64,000 bases of DNA from Nitrospirales bacterium (lineage in GTDB: Bacteria > Nitrospirota > Nitrospiria > Nitrospirales > UBA8639), in contig JAAXIB010000084.1 of assembly GCA_012270585.1 (NCBI GenBank), forward strand, positions 20,030-84,029, given 5' to 3'. Under the pieces are notes generated by a model. It saw only the letters and a program-made list of their open reading frames with translations, was not told the DNA's origin and ran no database searches. Made by a program: the position numbers and the translations under genes. Of the stretch, positions 50,336 through 60,403 are shown one piece after another (within the stretch, counting starts at the first letter, position 1; every line of letters starts with the position of its first letter).

Positions 50336-52270
50336 ATGTCTAAGCCCTTCTATATCACCACCCCCATTTACTATGTGAACGACGTCCCGCACATCGGGCA
50401 TGCGTATACCACCATCGCGGCGGACGTGCTGGCACGCTGGCACCGCCTCATTGGAGAAGAGGTCTTTTTTCTGACGGGCCTGGACGAACACGGCCAAAAG
50501 GTCCAACAAGCCGCGGCAAAAGCCGGGGTTTCACCGCAAGAGCATTGCGACGGGTTGACCCCGCAATTTCAAACCCTTTGGCAGAAGCTCGGCATTTCCA
50601 ACGATGGGTTCATTCGCACCACGGATGCCCGACATCAAGCCGTGGTCCAACGATTCCTGCAGGAACTGTATGACAAGCAATTCATCTATCGTGCGGAATA
50701 TACCGGCTGGTATTGCACGTTCGACGAACGCTTCTGGACGGAGAAGGACGTTGACAACGGCCGCTGCCCGGACTGTCAACGACCGGTCGAGCAACTCAGC
50801 GAAAGCAATTACTTCTTTCGCATGAGCCAATTCCAACAACGACTGTTTGACCATATCGAAGCCAATCCTTCTTTCATTCGCCCGGAATCCCGCCGCAACG
50901 AAGTGCTGGGCTTTTTGCAAAAACCGCTGGAAGACCTTTCGATTTCCCGTCCCAAATCCCGCTTATCCTGGGGCATTGAACTGCCCTTCGATGCGGACTA
51001 TGTCACGTACGTGTGGTTCGACGCGCTGGTGAATTACATCTCGGGGCTGGAATACCTGCCTCCCCGGCCATCGCTCGATCGCTGGTGGCCTGCCACCGTA
51101 CACCTGGTCGGCAAAGACATTTTGACAACGCACGCGGTGTACTGGTCCACCATGCTCATGGCACTGGAGATCCCCTTACCCCACACGATCTTCGCGCACG
51201 GCTGGTGGACGATGGATGGTGAAAAAATGTCCAAAAGCCGGGGCAACGTCGTTGACCCGTACGCTGTGATCGACCGATTCGGCGCTGATGCGTTTCGCTA
51301 CTTTCTGCTCCGCGAAATCCCGTTCGGACAAGACGGAGACTTTTCGCACGAGTCCTTTATTGGCCGGATCAACGGCGAACTGGCCAATGGCCTGGGCAAC
51401 TTGTTGAGCCGGACCGTGACCATGATCCAGCGGTGTTGTCCCGGCACCGCGCCGACCCCGGATCCTTCCGCGGTCACCGGACTCGAAACCGACCTGCAAG
51501 CCGCGGCTGAATCCCTCATTCAGAAAACGTTACCCCATCATTTCCAGCGAATCGAATTCAATCGCACACTCGAAGCGATCTGGGGACTGGTTCAACTCGG
51601 CAATCAATACATCGACAAAACCGCGCCCTGGGTGCTCGCCAAAAACCCTGACGACGCCAAACGACTCCAAACCGTGCTCTTTCACGCGGCGGAAACTCTC
51701 CGGTTCCTTTGCCTGGCCGCGTATCCCTTTATGCCGAATACCGCACGGGAAATGGCCCGGCAACTGGGGTTGCCCTATGATTTTTCCCAAGCGCTCCTCA
51801 AGGATCCCATCGCCTGGGGCGCCGGGGAATCCGGCGCCACCGTCGTCAAGGGAAAGGCCTTATTCCCTCGAGTCGACGCGCCCGCAACGCCATCCTCCGC
51901 ACAGCCTCAACCGAAGTCATCCGCTTCTACCTCGAAAGCTGAAGACACCTTGATCGGCATACAGGACTTTCAAAGAGTCGAGTTAAAGGTCGCAAAAATC
52001 CTCACGGCCGAACGCATCCCCAAGTCAAGCAAACTCCTGAAACTCCAAGTGGACCTCGGCACCGAACAAAGACAGATCGTAGCGGGAATCGGGAAAAAAT
52101 ACGGTCCGGAAGACATCGTGGGAAAGACGATTGTGGTGGTGGCGAATCTCAAGCCGGCGAAACTGATGGGCGTGGAATCTCAGGGAATGGTTCTGGCCGC
52201 GGGGGATGAAGAAGTCCAAGGATTAGTCACGTTGCAGGAAGAGACCGAGATTGGAACGCGAGTGAAGTAG
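50336..52270 (+). CDS. metG: Methionyl-tRNA synthetase
   Basis: 644 residues (ATG 50336; ATG 50330 also in frame). HIGH signature in VPHIGHAYTTIAADV and KMSKSRGNVVDP; zinc-binding cysteines CPDCQRPVEQ. The C-terminal EMAP/Trbp111-like tRNA-binding domain is present (DFQRVELKVAKILTAERIPKSSKLLKLQVD in parts). Full-length dimeric type. Third gene after tmk-holB. Confidence 0.97.
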   Translation: MSKPFYITTPIYYVNDVPHIGHAYTTIAADVLARWHRLIGEEVFFLTGLDEHGQKVQQAAAKAGVSPQEHCDGLTPQFQTLWQKLGISNDGFIRTTDARHQAVVQRFLQELYDKQFIYRAEYTGWYCTFDERFWTEKDVDNGRCPDCQRPVEQLSESNYFFRMSQFQQRLFDHIEANPSFIRPESRRNEVLGFLQKPLEDLSISRPKSRLSWGIELPFDADYVTYVWFDALVNYISGLEYLPPRPSLDRWWPATVHLVGKDILTTHAVYWSTMLMALEIPLPHTIFAHGWWTMDGEKMSKSRGNVVDPYAVIDRFGADAFRYFLLREIPFGQDGDFSHESFIGRINGELANGLGNLLSRTVTMIQRCCPGTAPTPDPSAVTGLETDLQAAAESLIQKTLPHHFQRIEFNRTLEAIWGLVQLGNQYIDKTAPWVLAKNPDDAKRLQTVLFHAAETLRFLCLAAYPFMPNTAREMARQLGLPYDFSQALLKDPIAWGAGESGATVVKGKALFPRVDAPATPSSAQPQPKSSASTSKAEDTLIGIQDFQRVELKVAKILTAERIPKSSKLLKLQVDLGTEQRQIVAGIGKKYGPEDIVGKTIVVVANLKPAKLMGVESQGMVLAAGDEEVQGLVTLQEETEIGTRVK

Positions 52271-52301
52271 TCCTACAGCAAGCTCTCTTCGTTTTCTCTC
52301 C

Positions 52302-53267
52302 CTACAGCCCACGGGCCACGAGGTCATGGAGATGGATCATGCCAACGACCTCTTTTTGACGATTCAAGACCGGTAGCACGGAAATGGGTTTCTCCCGTTT
52401 TTCCATTTTCTCCAAGGCCGCATACGCGTTCTCGTCCTCAAACACACACTCCGGGTTCGCGTTCATGATGTCCTGAATCGTCATTCCAAACACGTCTTTT
52501 TGTGCCTCCAACACCCGACGAACGTCATAGTCGGTCACCAGGCCCACCAACCGTTGCGCATCATCAATGATAGACACGGCTCCTGCCCGTTGTCGGGTCA
52601 TCTCCGTCAACATGAAACGCACGTCTCTCGCCCCATGCACCACCGGGTTGGCCTCACCGGAGCGCATGAGATCACCAACCGTGAGCAGCAACCGCTTCCC
52701 CAGTTGTCCCCCGGGATGATTGATGGCAAAATCACCAGGTTGAAAATCGCGTAATTTCATGAGCGCCACGGCCAAGGCATCGCCGACCACCAGTGCCGCG
52801 GTCGTGCTGCACGTCGGCGCCATGTTGAGCAGGCACGCTTCTTTCGCTATTGGCGTATGCAGGATCAAATCGGAATGCTTGGCCATCGTCGAATGCGGTT
52901 GGGCGGTGATCGCAATGACTTTCGCGCCGATTTTCCTGGCTACGGGGAGAATCGCGATCAATTCATCACTTTCCCCCGATTTCCCGAGGGCCAGCACGAT
53001 ATCCTCTTTCTTGATGATCCCGACGCCGCCATGCATGCCATCGGCACTGTGCAGGAACAAGGCCGGCGTCCCCGTGGACACCATCGTCGCCGCAATTTTC
53101 TGCGCGATGATGCCGGATTTTCCCACCCCCGTGACCACGACTTTCCCTTGACAGTCGAAGATCCATCGCACGGCTTCTTCATAGGCCGACCCCAGACTTG
53201 GCTTGAGCGCATTGATTGTCCGTACTTCCAACTCAATCACTCGCTGTATTTCAGCCATGATATCCAT
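52302..53267 (-). CDS. kdsD: Arabinose-5-phosphate isomerase (KdsD/KpsF family)
   Basis: 321 residues from ATG 53267, with GGGAG upstream. The frame is open to 53369, but those 34 codons are read from a dispersed repeat. SIS domain VVTGVGKSGIIAQKIAATM, STGTPALFLHSADGMHGGVG, LGKSGESDE; then two CBS domains (VGDLMRSGEANPVVHGARDV..., TIQDIMNANPECVFEDENAY). Interconverts ribulose-5-P and arabinose-5-P for Kdo of LPS, so it supports a Gram-negative envelope. Confidence 0.93.
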   Translation of the reverse strand: MDIMAEIQRVIELEVRTINALKPSLGSAYEEAVRWIFDCQGKVVVTGVGKSGIIAQKIAATMVSTGTPALFLHSADGMHGGVGIIKKEDIVLALGKSGESDELIAILPVARKIGAKVIAITAQPHSTMAKHSDLILHTPIAKEACLLNMAPTCSTTAALVVGDALAVALMKLRDFQPGDFAINHPGGQLGKRLLLTVGDLMRSGEANPVVHGARDVRFMLTEMTRQRAGAVSIIDDAQRLVGLVTDYDVRRVLEAQKDVFGMTIQDIMNANPECVFEDENAYAALEKMEKREKPISVLPVLNRQKEVVGMIHLHDLVARGL

Positions 53268-53292
53268 GATCAACTCTCCCGGTGATCTCCTT

Positions 53293-53448
53293 CCGTCATC
53301 CTCGACGCCTGTAACCGAGGATTCAGTGTCTTTGCTTTTGCCTTTGTCTTCATCTGTCATCCTCGACATCTTTAATCGAGGATCCAGTGTCTTTTTCCCT
53401 TCTCTTTACGGAGACAACGACCCTGCATTCCTGCTTTCGCAGGAATGC
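53293..53448. repeat. Dispersed repeat array
   Basis: CCGTCATCCTCGACGCCTGT, then GTCATCCTCGACATCTTTAA with TCGAGGATCCAGTGTC, then ATTCCTGCTTTCGCAGGAAT. Joins the families seen at 6521-6640 and 36855-37053. The remaining bases to 53624 are an A+T-rich leader with no gene. Confidence 0.8.
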
Positions 53449-53624
53449 CCCTTCGGGGGGATAGGTATTTGCGTATCAAAAATATTTGGGATTGCCTTTT
53501 GGGTGCGTAACAAACAGAATATTTCAGCATATTCTCTGAATCGGAGTCAACGTGACTTCGGCTTTTAACCTTAAGTTTTTCTACGATATCGCCGATTCGG
53601 TCGATCGTGACGCTCAAGGACCAT

Positions 53625-54350
53625 ATGCCGTCGAAGCCGCGAAATGCCAACGCCCCCTCCTTCCGGATCCGAACCAAGCGAGCAATCAGGGACGTCTTTT
53701 CCAAGCTGGACTATACCGTACTTGGCGAAATTTATTGCGAGGAGGGCGGCGAGGCTTTTTGGAACGTCCATGGAAAAAAATGCCAGACAATGGGAATCAC
53801 GATCGCCGAAGCGCTCAAACGGCGTCTTGCCCAAAAGGGAAGAAGCCTCTACGTGGGAGCAGGGGTGGCTGAACTTCCCATGCTGGTGCTGGAAACCCTT
53901 GTCATGAATCGGACCGTTCAGGCCTACAATCTTCGGGAACGGGAAGTGGGCATTCTCAACCAGGCGTGTCACAACCTGCCGTTTATCATTCACGCGGCCG
54001 GCGCCCAAAGCGCCTGTGGCACCTATGATCACGTCTGGATCGCCAGCGTGCTCAATGATCCTGAATGTTTTCCGGAAACCTCGGCTTTAGCGTACGGTCG
54101 GGCTGACCCCGTCCGCTTCGATCCCGTGGCCTTTCAACGGGAGCGAATACACATCCAGGAGCTGTTGGATGCGTGTTTGCCCAAACTCACACGTCCGGGA
54201 CTCCTCTCCACTTCAATTGAAGAAGTGCCGTGGATGACGGATTGGCTCACTCGTCATCGGATCCCGTTTCACATCGAAGAACGACTCTACCCGACAGCCG
54301 TCGTCGGCGACCCGGTTTGCTTTATACGCCTTGAGCCGGCCAAGAGTTAG
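53625..54350 (+). CDS. Predicted methyltransferase-like protein, unassigned
   Basis: 241 residues from ATG 53625, which has AAGGA upstream; a GTG at 53607 lacks this. RSLYVGAGVAELPMLVLETL resembles a SAM-binding motif I, with the acidic residue and later WIASVLNDPECFPE giving a Rossmann-like order. No family could be named. Overlaps the convergent kelch gene by 4 bases. Confidence 0.62.
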   Translation: MPSKPRNANAPSFRIRTKRAIRDVFSKLDYTVLGEIYCEEGGEAFWNVHGKKCQTMGITIAEALKRRLAQKGRSLYVGAGVAELPMLVLETLVMNRTVQAYNLREREVGILNQACHNLPFIIHAAGAQSACGTYDHVWIASVLNDPECFPETSALAYGRADPVRFDPVAFQRERIHIQELLDACLPKLTRPGLLSTSIEEVPWMTDWLTRHRIPFHIEERLYPTAVVGDPVCFIRLEPAKS

Positions 54351-55900
54351 GGTAGGGTTCGTCGAACGCCAGGCATGGATGCGCGTTGGGTGGCGAACAC
54401 CGCGTGCACCTGCTTCCCTTGTTTGAGAAGCTGTTCCCTCGCCCGGGTAAAAACCTGCTCAACGAACTTCCAATCGGTCGTGGTGACATTGTGGCCGTGG
54501 AATACTTCTGCCACACGCGATCCATCGGCCATCGACCGTGACGCGGCAGAATCCACCAGCGCCTCGAGCGTCTCTGATGTCCAACCCGTCTCGGGAAAAG
54601 CCTGCGTCAACGATGCGGCCTTCTTCGCGTTAAATTTTTCAGACAGCGCGGATACAAAAAAATCCCGGACGACGGGGTCAGGACTTTTGAGAAATACCGA
54701 TTGAGACTGGATCAGGGCATGGATGAGTCGATCGGCTTCAGGGCTTGAATCCGGCGGTAACACTCCGGCCTCGTGAAAAGTGGCCAGGATCGCCATGATC
54801 GACCCGATATGAGAAGCCGGCGTCCGTTCGGATCGAATCGGACGAGCCGGGGAAGGTGGAATGAAAATCTCATTGAGCCGGCTATACGATCCTCCCGGTC
54901 GAGGGCCGCCGCTCAACACGTAGATGGATCCATCCACTGCCGCGGAGCCCAATCCATGGCGTGCCGTGGGCATGGGCGCCATCGTTTGCCAACGATTCAA
55001 TTGCGCGCTATACCGTTCGTTCTCATGAAAGGTCCCTCCCCCGGATTCTCCCCCAAAAATGTAGATCCACCCGTTCACCACACTGGCGGCAATGCCACTC
55101 CTGGGCGTCGGCATGCCGGCCTTGGGAATCCATTGTTTCGACTTCGCATCATAGGCTTCTACCGTGGACAGGTTTTTCCGATAGTCCAATCGCACCCGGC
55201 CTCCGATCGCATAGAGAGTCTCGCCCATCGTGACCGCAGCCAGATGATCGCGGGGAGTGGGCAACGGCGCCACCGCGACCCATTGATCGAGGGCCGGTTC
55301 GTAGACCTCCACGGCCGAGGGATTCTCTTGGCCATCATAGCCACTGACGGCAAACAGCTTCCCCTGTAACGTCGTCACGGCCAAGCCCCCGCGAGCCGTA
55401 GGGAGCGGAGCCCGTTCCGTCCACGTTTCACCGGCCGGATCGAACCGAAACACTCGATCGGAAGGATCCCACAAAGAATCATCCGTCCTGGTAAACCCAC
55501 CGACGACGTACAGGGCTCCATCGAGCACCGCGGCACCGGCGTGATGCAGCCCCACGGGAAGACGCGGCTTTGAGGACCAGCGATTGGTTGCCGGATCATA
55601 CACTTCGACTTTGGTGCTCACGGACGATTGCCAGATCTTCCACGAACTCGGTCGTTCAAATCCTCCGACGACGTAAATCAAGCCATCCAAAGCAGCCACG
55701 GCCACCTCGGTTCTTGCCGTCGGTGCCGGAGTTCCGGTCATCCAATGGCCTGAACCGGTTTCGCCAGCCGCATGAGGCCCATCCTCGGCCGTGACCCGTG
55801 ACACGGCCCCGCACGGTAAGAAAGAAAGCACCAGAATGAGGGTGTACAACCAAACACTCCTGCCGGGTGTTCGAGGTCGGTCACTTTTTCGAGTCGTCAT
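54347..55900 (-). CDS. Exported kelch-repeat protein
   Basis: 517 residues from ATG 55900. A leader (VWLYTLILVLSFLPCGAVSR) suggests export. Six kelch motifs read LDGLIYVVGGF, LDGALYVVGGF, LQGKLFAVSGY, MGETLYAIGGR, VNGWIYIFGGE and VDGSIYVLSGG, enough for a six-bladed propeller (residues 70-350). The C-terminal 150 residues form a separate alpha-helical part. Function unknown; likely periplasmic or surface-linked protein binding. Confidence 0.85.
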   Translation of the reverse strand: MTTRKSDRPRTPGRSVWLYTLILVLSFLPCGAVSRVTAEDGPHAAGETGSGHWMTGTPAPTARTEVAVAALDGLIYVVGGFERPSSWKIWQSSVSTKVEVYDPATNRWSSKPRLPVGLHHAGAAVLDGALYVVGGFTRTDDSLWDPSDRVFRFDPAGETWTERAPLPTARGGLAVTTLQGKLFAVSGYDGQENPSAVEVYEPALDQWVAVAPLPTPRDHLAAVTMGETLYAIGGRVRLDYRKNLSTVEAYDAKSKQWIPKAGMPTPRSGIAASVVNGWIYIFGGESGGGTFHENERYSAQLNRWQTMAPMPTARHGLGSAAVDGSIYVLSGGPRPGGSYSRLNEIFIPPSPARPIRSERTPASHIGSIMAILATFHEAGVLPPDSSPEADRLIHALIQSQSVFLKSPDPVVRDFFVSALSEKFNAKKAASLTQAFPETGWTSETLEALVDSAASRSMADGSRVAEVFHGHNVTTTDWKFVEQVFTRAREQLLKQGKQVHAVFATQRASMPGVRRTLP

Positions 55901-55944
55901 CGCGCATCTCTCAAGCACGTTGCATGAAACGCCTGCGGGCGCTC

Positions 55945-56078
55945 TTCATCACTCCCCCCCTTGAGGGGGAGTCGCCAAGCGCTGGCTGAGACGGTGGGGG
56001 GATGGGGGGATCAGAGGCAGCCACTCCATCCCCCCCCTCTCCCCAGCCCTCTCCCTCAAGGGGAGAAGGAGTCCGACG
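55945..56078. repeat. CCCTCTCCC-type repeat cluster
   Basis: CACTCCCCCCTTGAGGGGGA and later CCCCAGCCCTCTCCCTCAAG with GGGGAGAAGG. Lies between the divergent kelch gene and comM; no other gene. Confidence 0.65.
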
Positions 56079-56158
56079 TTAAGTTGAAACCCCACAAAAC
56101 CCGCCACTATAATCACAACACGCCCAACGTTGTGTTCAACCCTCTCCACGAGGCAGCC

Positions 56159-57682
56159 GTGCTCGCAAAGGTCTTCAGTGCTGGACTGCTCGGATTAGAT
56201 GCCCATTTGATCGAGGTCGAAGTCGATATCGGGGGCGGTCTCCCTCAATTTTCCATCGTGGGCCTGCCTGATGCAACTGTCCGGGAAAGCCGGGATCGAA
56301 TCCGCGCGGCCCTTAAAAATATCGGCTTCGCCTTTCCTCCCAAAAAGATCACGATCAACCTGGCGCCCGCAGGCTTGAAAAAAGAGGGCGCAGGACTCGA
56401 ATTGAGCATGGCCGTCGGCATATTGGTAGCCGAAGACATCATTGCCCAGAAAACGGCTCAACACTACGTGTTGGTGGGTGAATTGTCCCTGGATGGTCGA
56501 ATCAAGCCCATCAAAGGGGGATTATCCATCGGGATGCTGTGCCAGAACCGTCATCCGCTGATTCTCCCCGACGAGAATGCCCGTGAGGCCGCAGTCATTG
56601 ACCACGTCGAGGTGTATGGTGTCCATACGCTTCCCGAAGTCGTAGAACAGTTGACCGGGAAGCGGCACGTCGCCCCTCTCCTCGTCGATCGTCAATCGTT
56701 TTTCCAGTCCTGCAGTGCGCCGGAAGAAGACTTCGCCGAAGTCCGCGGTCAGTTTCACGCCAAACGCGCATTGGAAATCGCCGCAGCCGGCGGGCACAAC
56801 GTCCTGCTGGTCGGACCACCGGGTTCCGGGAAAACCATGTTGGCCCAACGCCTTCCCGGGATCCTGCCTCGTCTCAGCGTGCAAGAGGCCCTGGAAACCA
56901 CCCGGGTCCATAGCGTGGCCGGCACTTTGCCGGCGAACCAATCGCTGATCACCACCAGACCCTTTCGAGCCCCTCACCACAATGTCTCGGACGCAGGCCT
57001 CATTGGAGGCGGCACTATTCCCAGGCCGGGGGAAGTCTCTTTGGCGCACAACGGCGTGTTATTTCTGGATGAAATGCTGGAATTCAAACGGTCGGTCCTG
57101 GATGGATTACGACAGCCCCTTGAAGAGGGGACCGTGACCGTCACGCGGGTCAATGCGTCGCTTCAATATCCGGCGAGATTTATGTTGGTGGTCGCCATGA
57201 ACCCCTGCCCGTGCGGGTATCATGGGGACCGGACGCGGGAATGTATTTGTAGCCCTCAACAAATCCGACGATATCGGGGTCGGCTTTCAGGCCCGCTCCG
57301 GGACCGGCTCGACATTCACGTGGAAGTGCCCGCGGTTCCTGTTTCGGATCTGGGGCACGATCAATCGGCTGAACGCTCGGACTCGATTCGGAAACGCGTG
57401 GCCGATGCCCGTCATATCCAAGCGAATCGGTATACAACCGACAGGCTGTTTACCAACGCCCAACTCAAACCCAGACATATGAAAACCCATTGTCGGGTCG
57501 ACCAAGCCGGCAAGCAACTCCTGGATCAAGCTGTGACCCGCTTGGGACTTTCGGCCCGGGCCTATGGGCGAATACTTCGTGTTGCACGAACGATTGCGGA
57601 TTTGGCAGACTCAGAGACTATCGAACCGTCGCATCTGGCCGAGGCCATACAATACCGGAACCTGGACCGCACAACCACGTAG
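56159..57682 (+). CDS. comM: Mg-chelatase-like AAA+ ATPase (ComM/YifB)
   Basis: 507 residues from a GTG at 56159, which starts the typical LAKVFSAGLLGLDAHLIEVE; CGAGG is upstream. The long open frame from 55961 is repeat. The Mg-chelatase subunit D-like N domain, Walker A GPPGSGKTMLAQRLPGILP, Walker B VLFLDEMLEFKRSVLDGLRQ, and C-terminal helicase part are present. ComM helicases help branch migration during natural transformation; family distribution is very wide so competence is not implied. Confidence 0.93.
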   Translation: MLAKVFSAGLLGLDAHLIEVEVDIGGGLPQFSIVGLPDATVRESRDRIRAALKNIGFAFPPKKITINLAPAGLKKEGAGLELSMAVGILVAEDIIAQKTAQHYVLVGELSLDGRIKPIKGGLSIGMLCQNRHPLILPDENAREAAVIDHVEVYGVHTLPEVVEQLTGKRHVAPLLVDRQSFFQSCSAPEEDFAEVRGQFHAKRALEIAAAGGHNVLLVGPPGSGKTMLAQRLPGILPRLSVQEALETTRVHSVAGTLPANQSLITTRPFRAPHHNVSDAGLIGGGTIPRPGEVSLAHNGVLFLDEMLEFKRSVLDGLRQPLEEGTVTVTRVNASLQYPARFMLVVAMNPCPCGYHGDRTRECICSPQQIRRYRGRLSGPLRDRLDIHVEVPAVPVSDLGHDQSAERSDSIRKRVADARHIQANRYTTDRLFTNAQLKPRHMKTHCRVDQAGKQLLDQAVTRLGLSARAYGRILRVARTIADLADSETIEPSHLAEAIQYRNLDRTTT

Positions 57683-57689
57683 GACTTGC

Positions 57690-58112
57690 ATGGACATTCA
57701 AATCGGACCTCATCTGTACCGCAACAGCAACGGCACAATTGAAGTCGAAGGAGTACCGCAGCTCGATATCGAGCCGGGTCTCTCCGGCGGATTCCCGAAA
57801 GTCAATTTCGCGCTCTTTGAGAAGGGGAAAATGCCGGCAAAACTCACCAACAGCACGTTGGCGATTAATGAAGGTCAAGCCTATTCACTGGAAAAAAGTC
57901 CTTCGAGTCTGGTCATGCGACATCAGGACAGCGGGAAGGAAATCCTGCACATGACCCTTCAGGAAAACGGCCGGCTCGTGATCTCACACGGCGAGTTCTA
58001 TACCTTGAAAGGGCACACCCTCATGATTACTCCCTCGGAATGGACCCTGGAACAAACAACGGTGCAGGAAGGGGAAACCGACCTTCAGGGGAAAGCCGTT
58101 CCCTTGGAATAG
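57690..58112 (+). CDS. Small protein of unknown function downstream of comM
   Basis: 140 residues from ATG 57690, 7 bp after comM, so likely co-transcribed. The sequence reads like a soluble beta protein (IQIGPHLYRNSNGTIEVEGV, FPKVNFALFEKGKMPAKLTN, RHQDSGKEILHMTLQENG). No signal peptide and no family recognised. Confidence 0.6.
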   Translation: MDIQIGPHLYRNSNGTIEVEGVPQLDIEPGLSGGFPKVNFALFEKGKMPAKLTNSTLAINEGQAYSLEKSPSSLVMRHQDSGKEILHMTLQENGRLVISHGEFYTLKGHTLMITPSEWTLEQTTVQEGETDLQGKAVPLE

Positions 58113-58136
58113 CTTGCCGTTTGGGGAGCAAGCCGA

Positions 58137-58343
58137 TCAAATCTCCGCGGCAGAAGCCTTTTTCGACCCATCACAGTTCACACACGTTTGACTGCGAATC
58201 CCTTCACTGGCCATAGCCGGCCCCAAGGCAAGGTTACGGTCCAAGGCAACCACGTCCGCGCCTTGATACGTCCAGAGCCGCTCACAGCCGGGGCAAAAAA
58301 ACCAAACCGTATACCCCGGCCAATCCCGGTCACGCGTTGCCAT
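58137..58343 (-). CDS. Small zinc-ribbon protein
   Basis: 68 residues with two CxxC pairs: CPGC (residues 17-20) and CVNC (54-57), a zinc-ribbon arrangement. WPGYTVWFFCPGCERLWTYQ has many aromatic residues. Convergent with the 57690-58112 gene. Function unknown; too short to place. Confidence 0.5.
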   Translation of the reverse strand: MATRDRDWPGYTVWFFCPGCERLWTYQGADVVALDRNLALGPAMASEGIRSQTCVNCDGSKKASAAEI

Positions 58344-58404
58344 AATGATACCTGTTTGCGGTCCTTCGCATCTTTTCTTGGCATCCTTCGAAATGCGACG
58401 CCCT

Positions 58405-58610
58405 CTTTTCCTCCCCTTTATAAGGGGAGGTCAGATGGGGTAGAAGCGCATGTCCATAGGGAACGGCTCTCACAGGCATTGCCTCAACCTCTACCTCCCT
58501 CACTCCTCCTTGCAAAGGAGGGGAAGAAAACACAGAAATTGTCAACGAATTGGTGAACACATACGGAAATGACAGATTGGTGCGAGGCCTCACATTTTCA
58601 TACTAACGAC
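58405..58610. repeat. Composite dispersed repeat, copy 4
   Basis: Begins with TTCCTCCCCTTTATAAGGGG and AGGTCAGATGGGGTAG, has the inverse ACTCCTCCTTGCAAAGGAGG later, and ends TGTCAACGAATTGGTGAACA with CATACGGAAATGACAG and ATTTTCATACTAACGAC, the inverse of GTTAGTATGAAAAT of copies 1 and 2. Fills the gap before ltaE. Confidence 0.75.
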
Positions 58611-58631
58611 CGCTGAAGGACCTGATTGGTG

Positions 58632-59663
58632 TTATTCGGCTGCCAACACTTTGCCGATCGTGTGCGTCGCCCGTTCAACGTCCGCATGAGACACGTCCAA
58701 ATGGGTGACTGCACGAAACAGATGATCGCCAATGGCATTCAACAAGACCCCGGCTTGCTTGAACGCTTGCAGGAGTTCTTGCGTCGAACGGTCGCTTCGC
58801 ACGACCTCAAACACAACAATGTTCGTCTCGACGCGGTCAGGGTCCACGTATACCGTCGGAACCTGTTGCAGTTGCAGGGCGAAGCTTTTGGCGTTGTCGT
58901 GGTCTTCTTGAAGTCGGGTCACGTGGTGCTCCAAGGCATAGATGCCAGCGGCAGCGAGAATACCCGCTTGCCGCATGCCGCCGCCGAACATCTTCCGCAA
59001 GCGTCGGAGCCTGGTAATCCTGTCGTGGGTCGCCGTGATCAATGAGCCGACCGGAGCCCCCAACCCCTTGGACAAGCAGAACGACACGGTATCGAACGGC
59101 TGGGCAAACTCGGCGGCGGACACCCCGGAGGCCACCGCTGCATTGAACAATCGTGCGCCGTCCAAATGCAACGCAAGACCCTGATCTCCCGCCAACTTCG
59201 TGATCTCCCGGATCGTGGACAGGGAATAAACCGAGCCTCCTCCGAAATTGTGCGTTTGTTCCAGGCAGAGCAGCGTCGTCGGCGGATTATGGACGTCTTG
59301 AGGCCGAATGGCCGACAGAACACGGTCTGCCGTCAACAGACCCCGGTCTCCTTCAACACAGCATAATTGGACTTGCGACAAGGCCGAGGCCGATCCACCT
59401 TCATAACGAATAATATGAGCCGTGCCTTCCACGAGCACTTCGTCGCCCGGACGGGTATGGAGACGAAGGCACAGTTGATTCGCCATCACCCCGGTGGGCA
59501 CAAACAAAGCCGCGTCTTTTCCCAACAATCGGGCAGCCTTGGCTTCCAGGGCATTGACCGTTGGATCTTCACCATAGACGTCATCGCCGACTTCGGCCTG
59601 AGCCATGGCTTTTCTCATGCCCGGAGTCGGCTTGGTGACGGTATCGCTTCGTAAATCAATCAT
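58632..59663 (-). CDS. ltaE: Low-specificity L-threonine aldolase
   Basis: 343 residues from ATG 59663, after which [20 protein letters not shown] is the family start; the longer start at 59699 is less likely. PLP lysine in [16 protein letters not shown], and [15 protein letters not shown]. Cleaves L-threonine and allo-threonine to glycine and acetaldehyde. Confidence 0.95.
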   Translation of the reverse strand: MIDLRSDTVTKPTPGMRKAMAQAEVGDDVYGEDPTVNALEAKAARLLGKDAALFVPTGVMANQLCLRLHTRPGDEVLVEGTAHIIRYEGGSASALSQVQLCCVEGDRGLLTADRVLSAIRPQDVHNPPTTLLCLEQTHNFGGGSVYSLSTIREITKLAGDQGLALHLDGARLFNAAVASGVSAAEFAQPFDTVSFCLSKGLGAPVGSLITATHDRITRLRRLRKMFGGGMRQAGILAAAGIYALEHHVTRLQEDHDNAKSFALQLQQVPTVYVDPDRVETNIVVFEVVRSDRSTQELLQAFKQAGVLLNAIGDHLFRAVTHLDVSHADVERATHTIGKVLAAE

Positions 59664-59710
59664 CGTCGGCTCTCCGTTGAGCGATGCATTCACGCCCAAC
59701 GTTCCTTTCT

Positions 59711-60382
59711 TTATTCTACGGCAGTCCCCCTGACGGGAACAAGAAGCCCGATTTTCGACAGGACTTGTTGAATCTCCTTGGCGGAAACGGGACCTGAACG
59801 GAGGACGGCCGGCTCCCCGACCACACTCAACAGGGTGGACGGCCGATTCCCCGGAGCCGGGCCGGCATCCAGAATCAGATCGACGTCACGACCCAATGCT
59901 GCGTCCACCGCCTCGGCGGTCAGGCAAGGGACTTGCCCGGACAGATTGGCACTCGTCCCGGTCAACGGACCCGTGAGTCGTAATAAGGACCGCAAGAACG
60001 CAGACGCGGGCTCGCGAATGCCGATGGTGCCGGTTCCGGCCGTCACCACAGGGGAAACCTTAGGTTGTGCGGGAACGACCACGGTCAACGGGCCGGGCCA
60101 GAATTCATCGATCATCGCGCGGACCCAGGATGGAACGGACCCGACCAGCGAATCGAACTGGCTCCGGTCGCCGATCAACACGAGCAGTGGTTTCCCGGAA
60201 GGCCGCCCTTTAGCCGCGACAACCCGGTCCAGGGCATGAGGAACCGATACCGATGCGGCCAAGGCATACGAGCTTTCCGTGCCGACGGCAAGCAGGCCGC
60301 CGCGACGAACAAGATCCACGATCGGGACAAAAAAAGAAGGAGAAGGATCGGAGGGAACTGGGAGGATCCTGGTCACGAGCAT
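59711..60382 (-). CDS. tsaC: Threonylcarbamoyl-AMP synthase-like protein (TsaC/Sua5)
   Basis: 223 residues. YrdC-like fold: [88 protein letters not shown]. It makes threonylcarbamoyl-AMP for t6A37 of tRNA. TESSY is where most members read TET.Y; the KxR and SAN motifs are intact. Size fits TsaC without the Sua5 tail. Between purD and ltaE, same strand. Confidence 0.88.
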   Translation of the reverse strand: MLVTRILPVPSDPSPSFFVPIVDLVRRGGLLAVGTESSYALAASVSVPHALDRVVAAKGRPSGKPLLVLIGDRSQFDSLVGSVPSWVRAMIDEFWPGPLTVVVPAQPKVSPVVTAGTGTIGIREPASAFLRSLLRLTGPLTGTSANLSGQVPCLTAEAVDAALGRDVDLILDAGPAPGNRPSTLLSVVGEPAVLRSGPVSAKEIQQVLSKIGLLVPVRGTAVE

Positions 60383-60403
60383 TGTTACTCGAATGGAAAT
60401 TTC

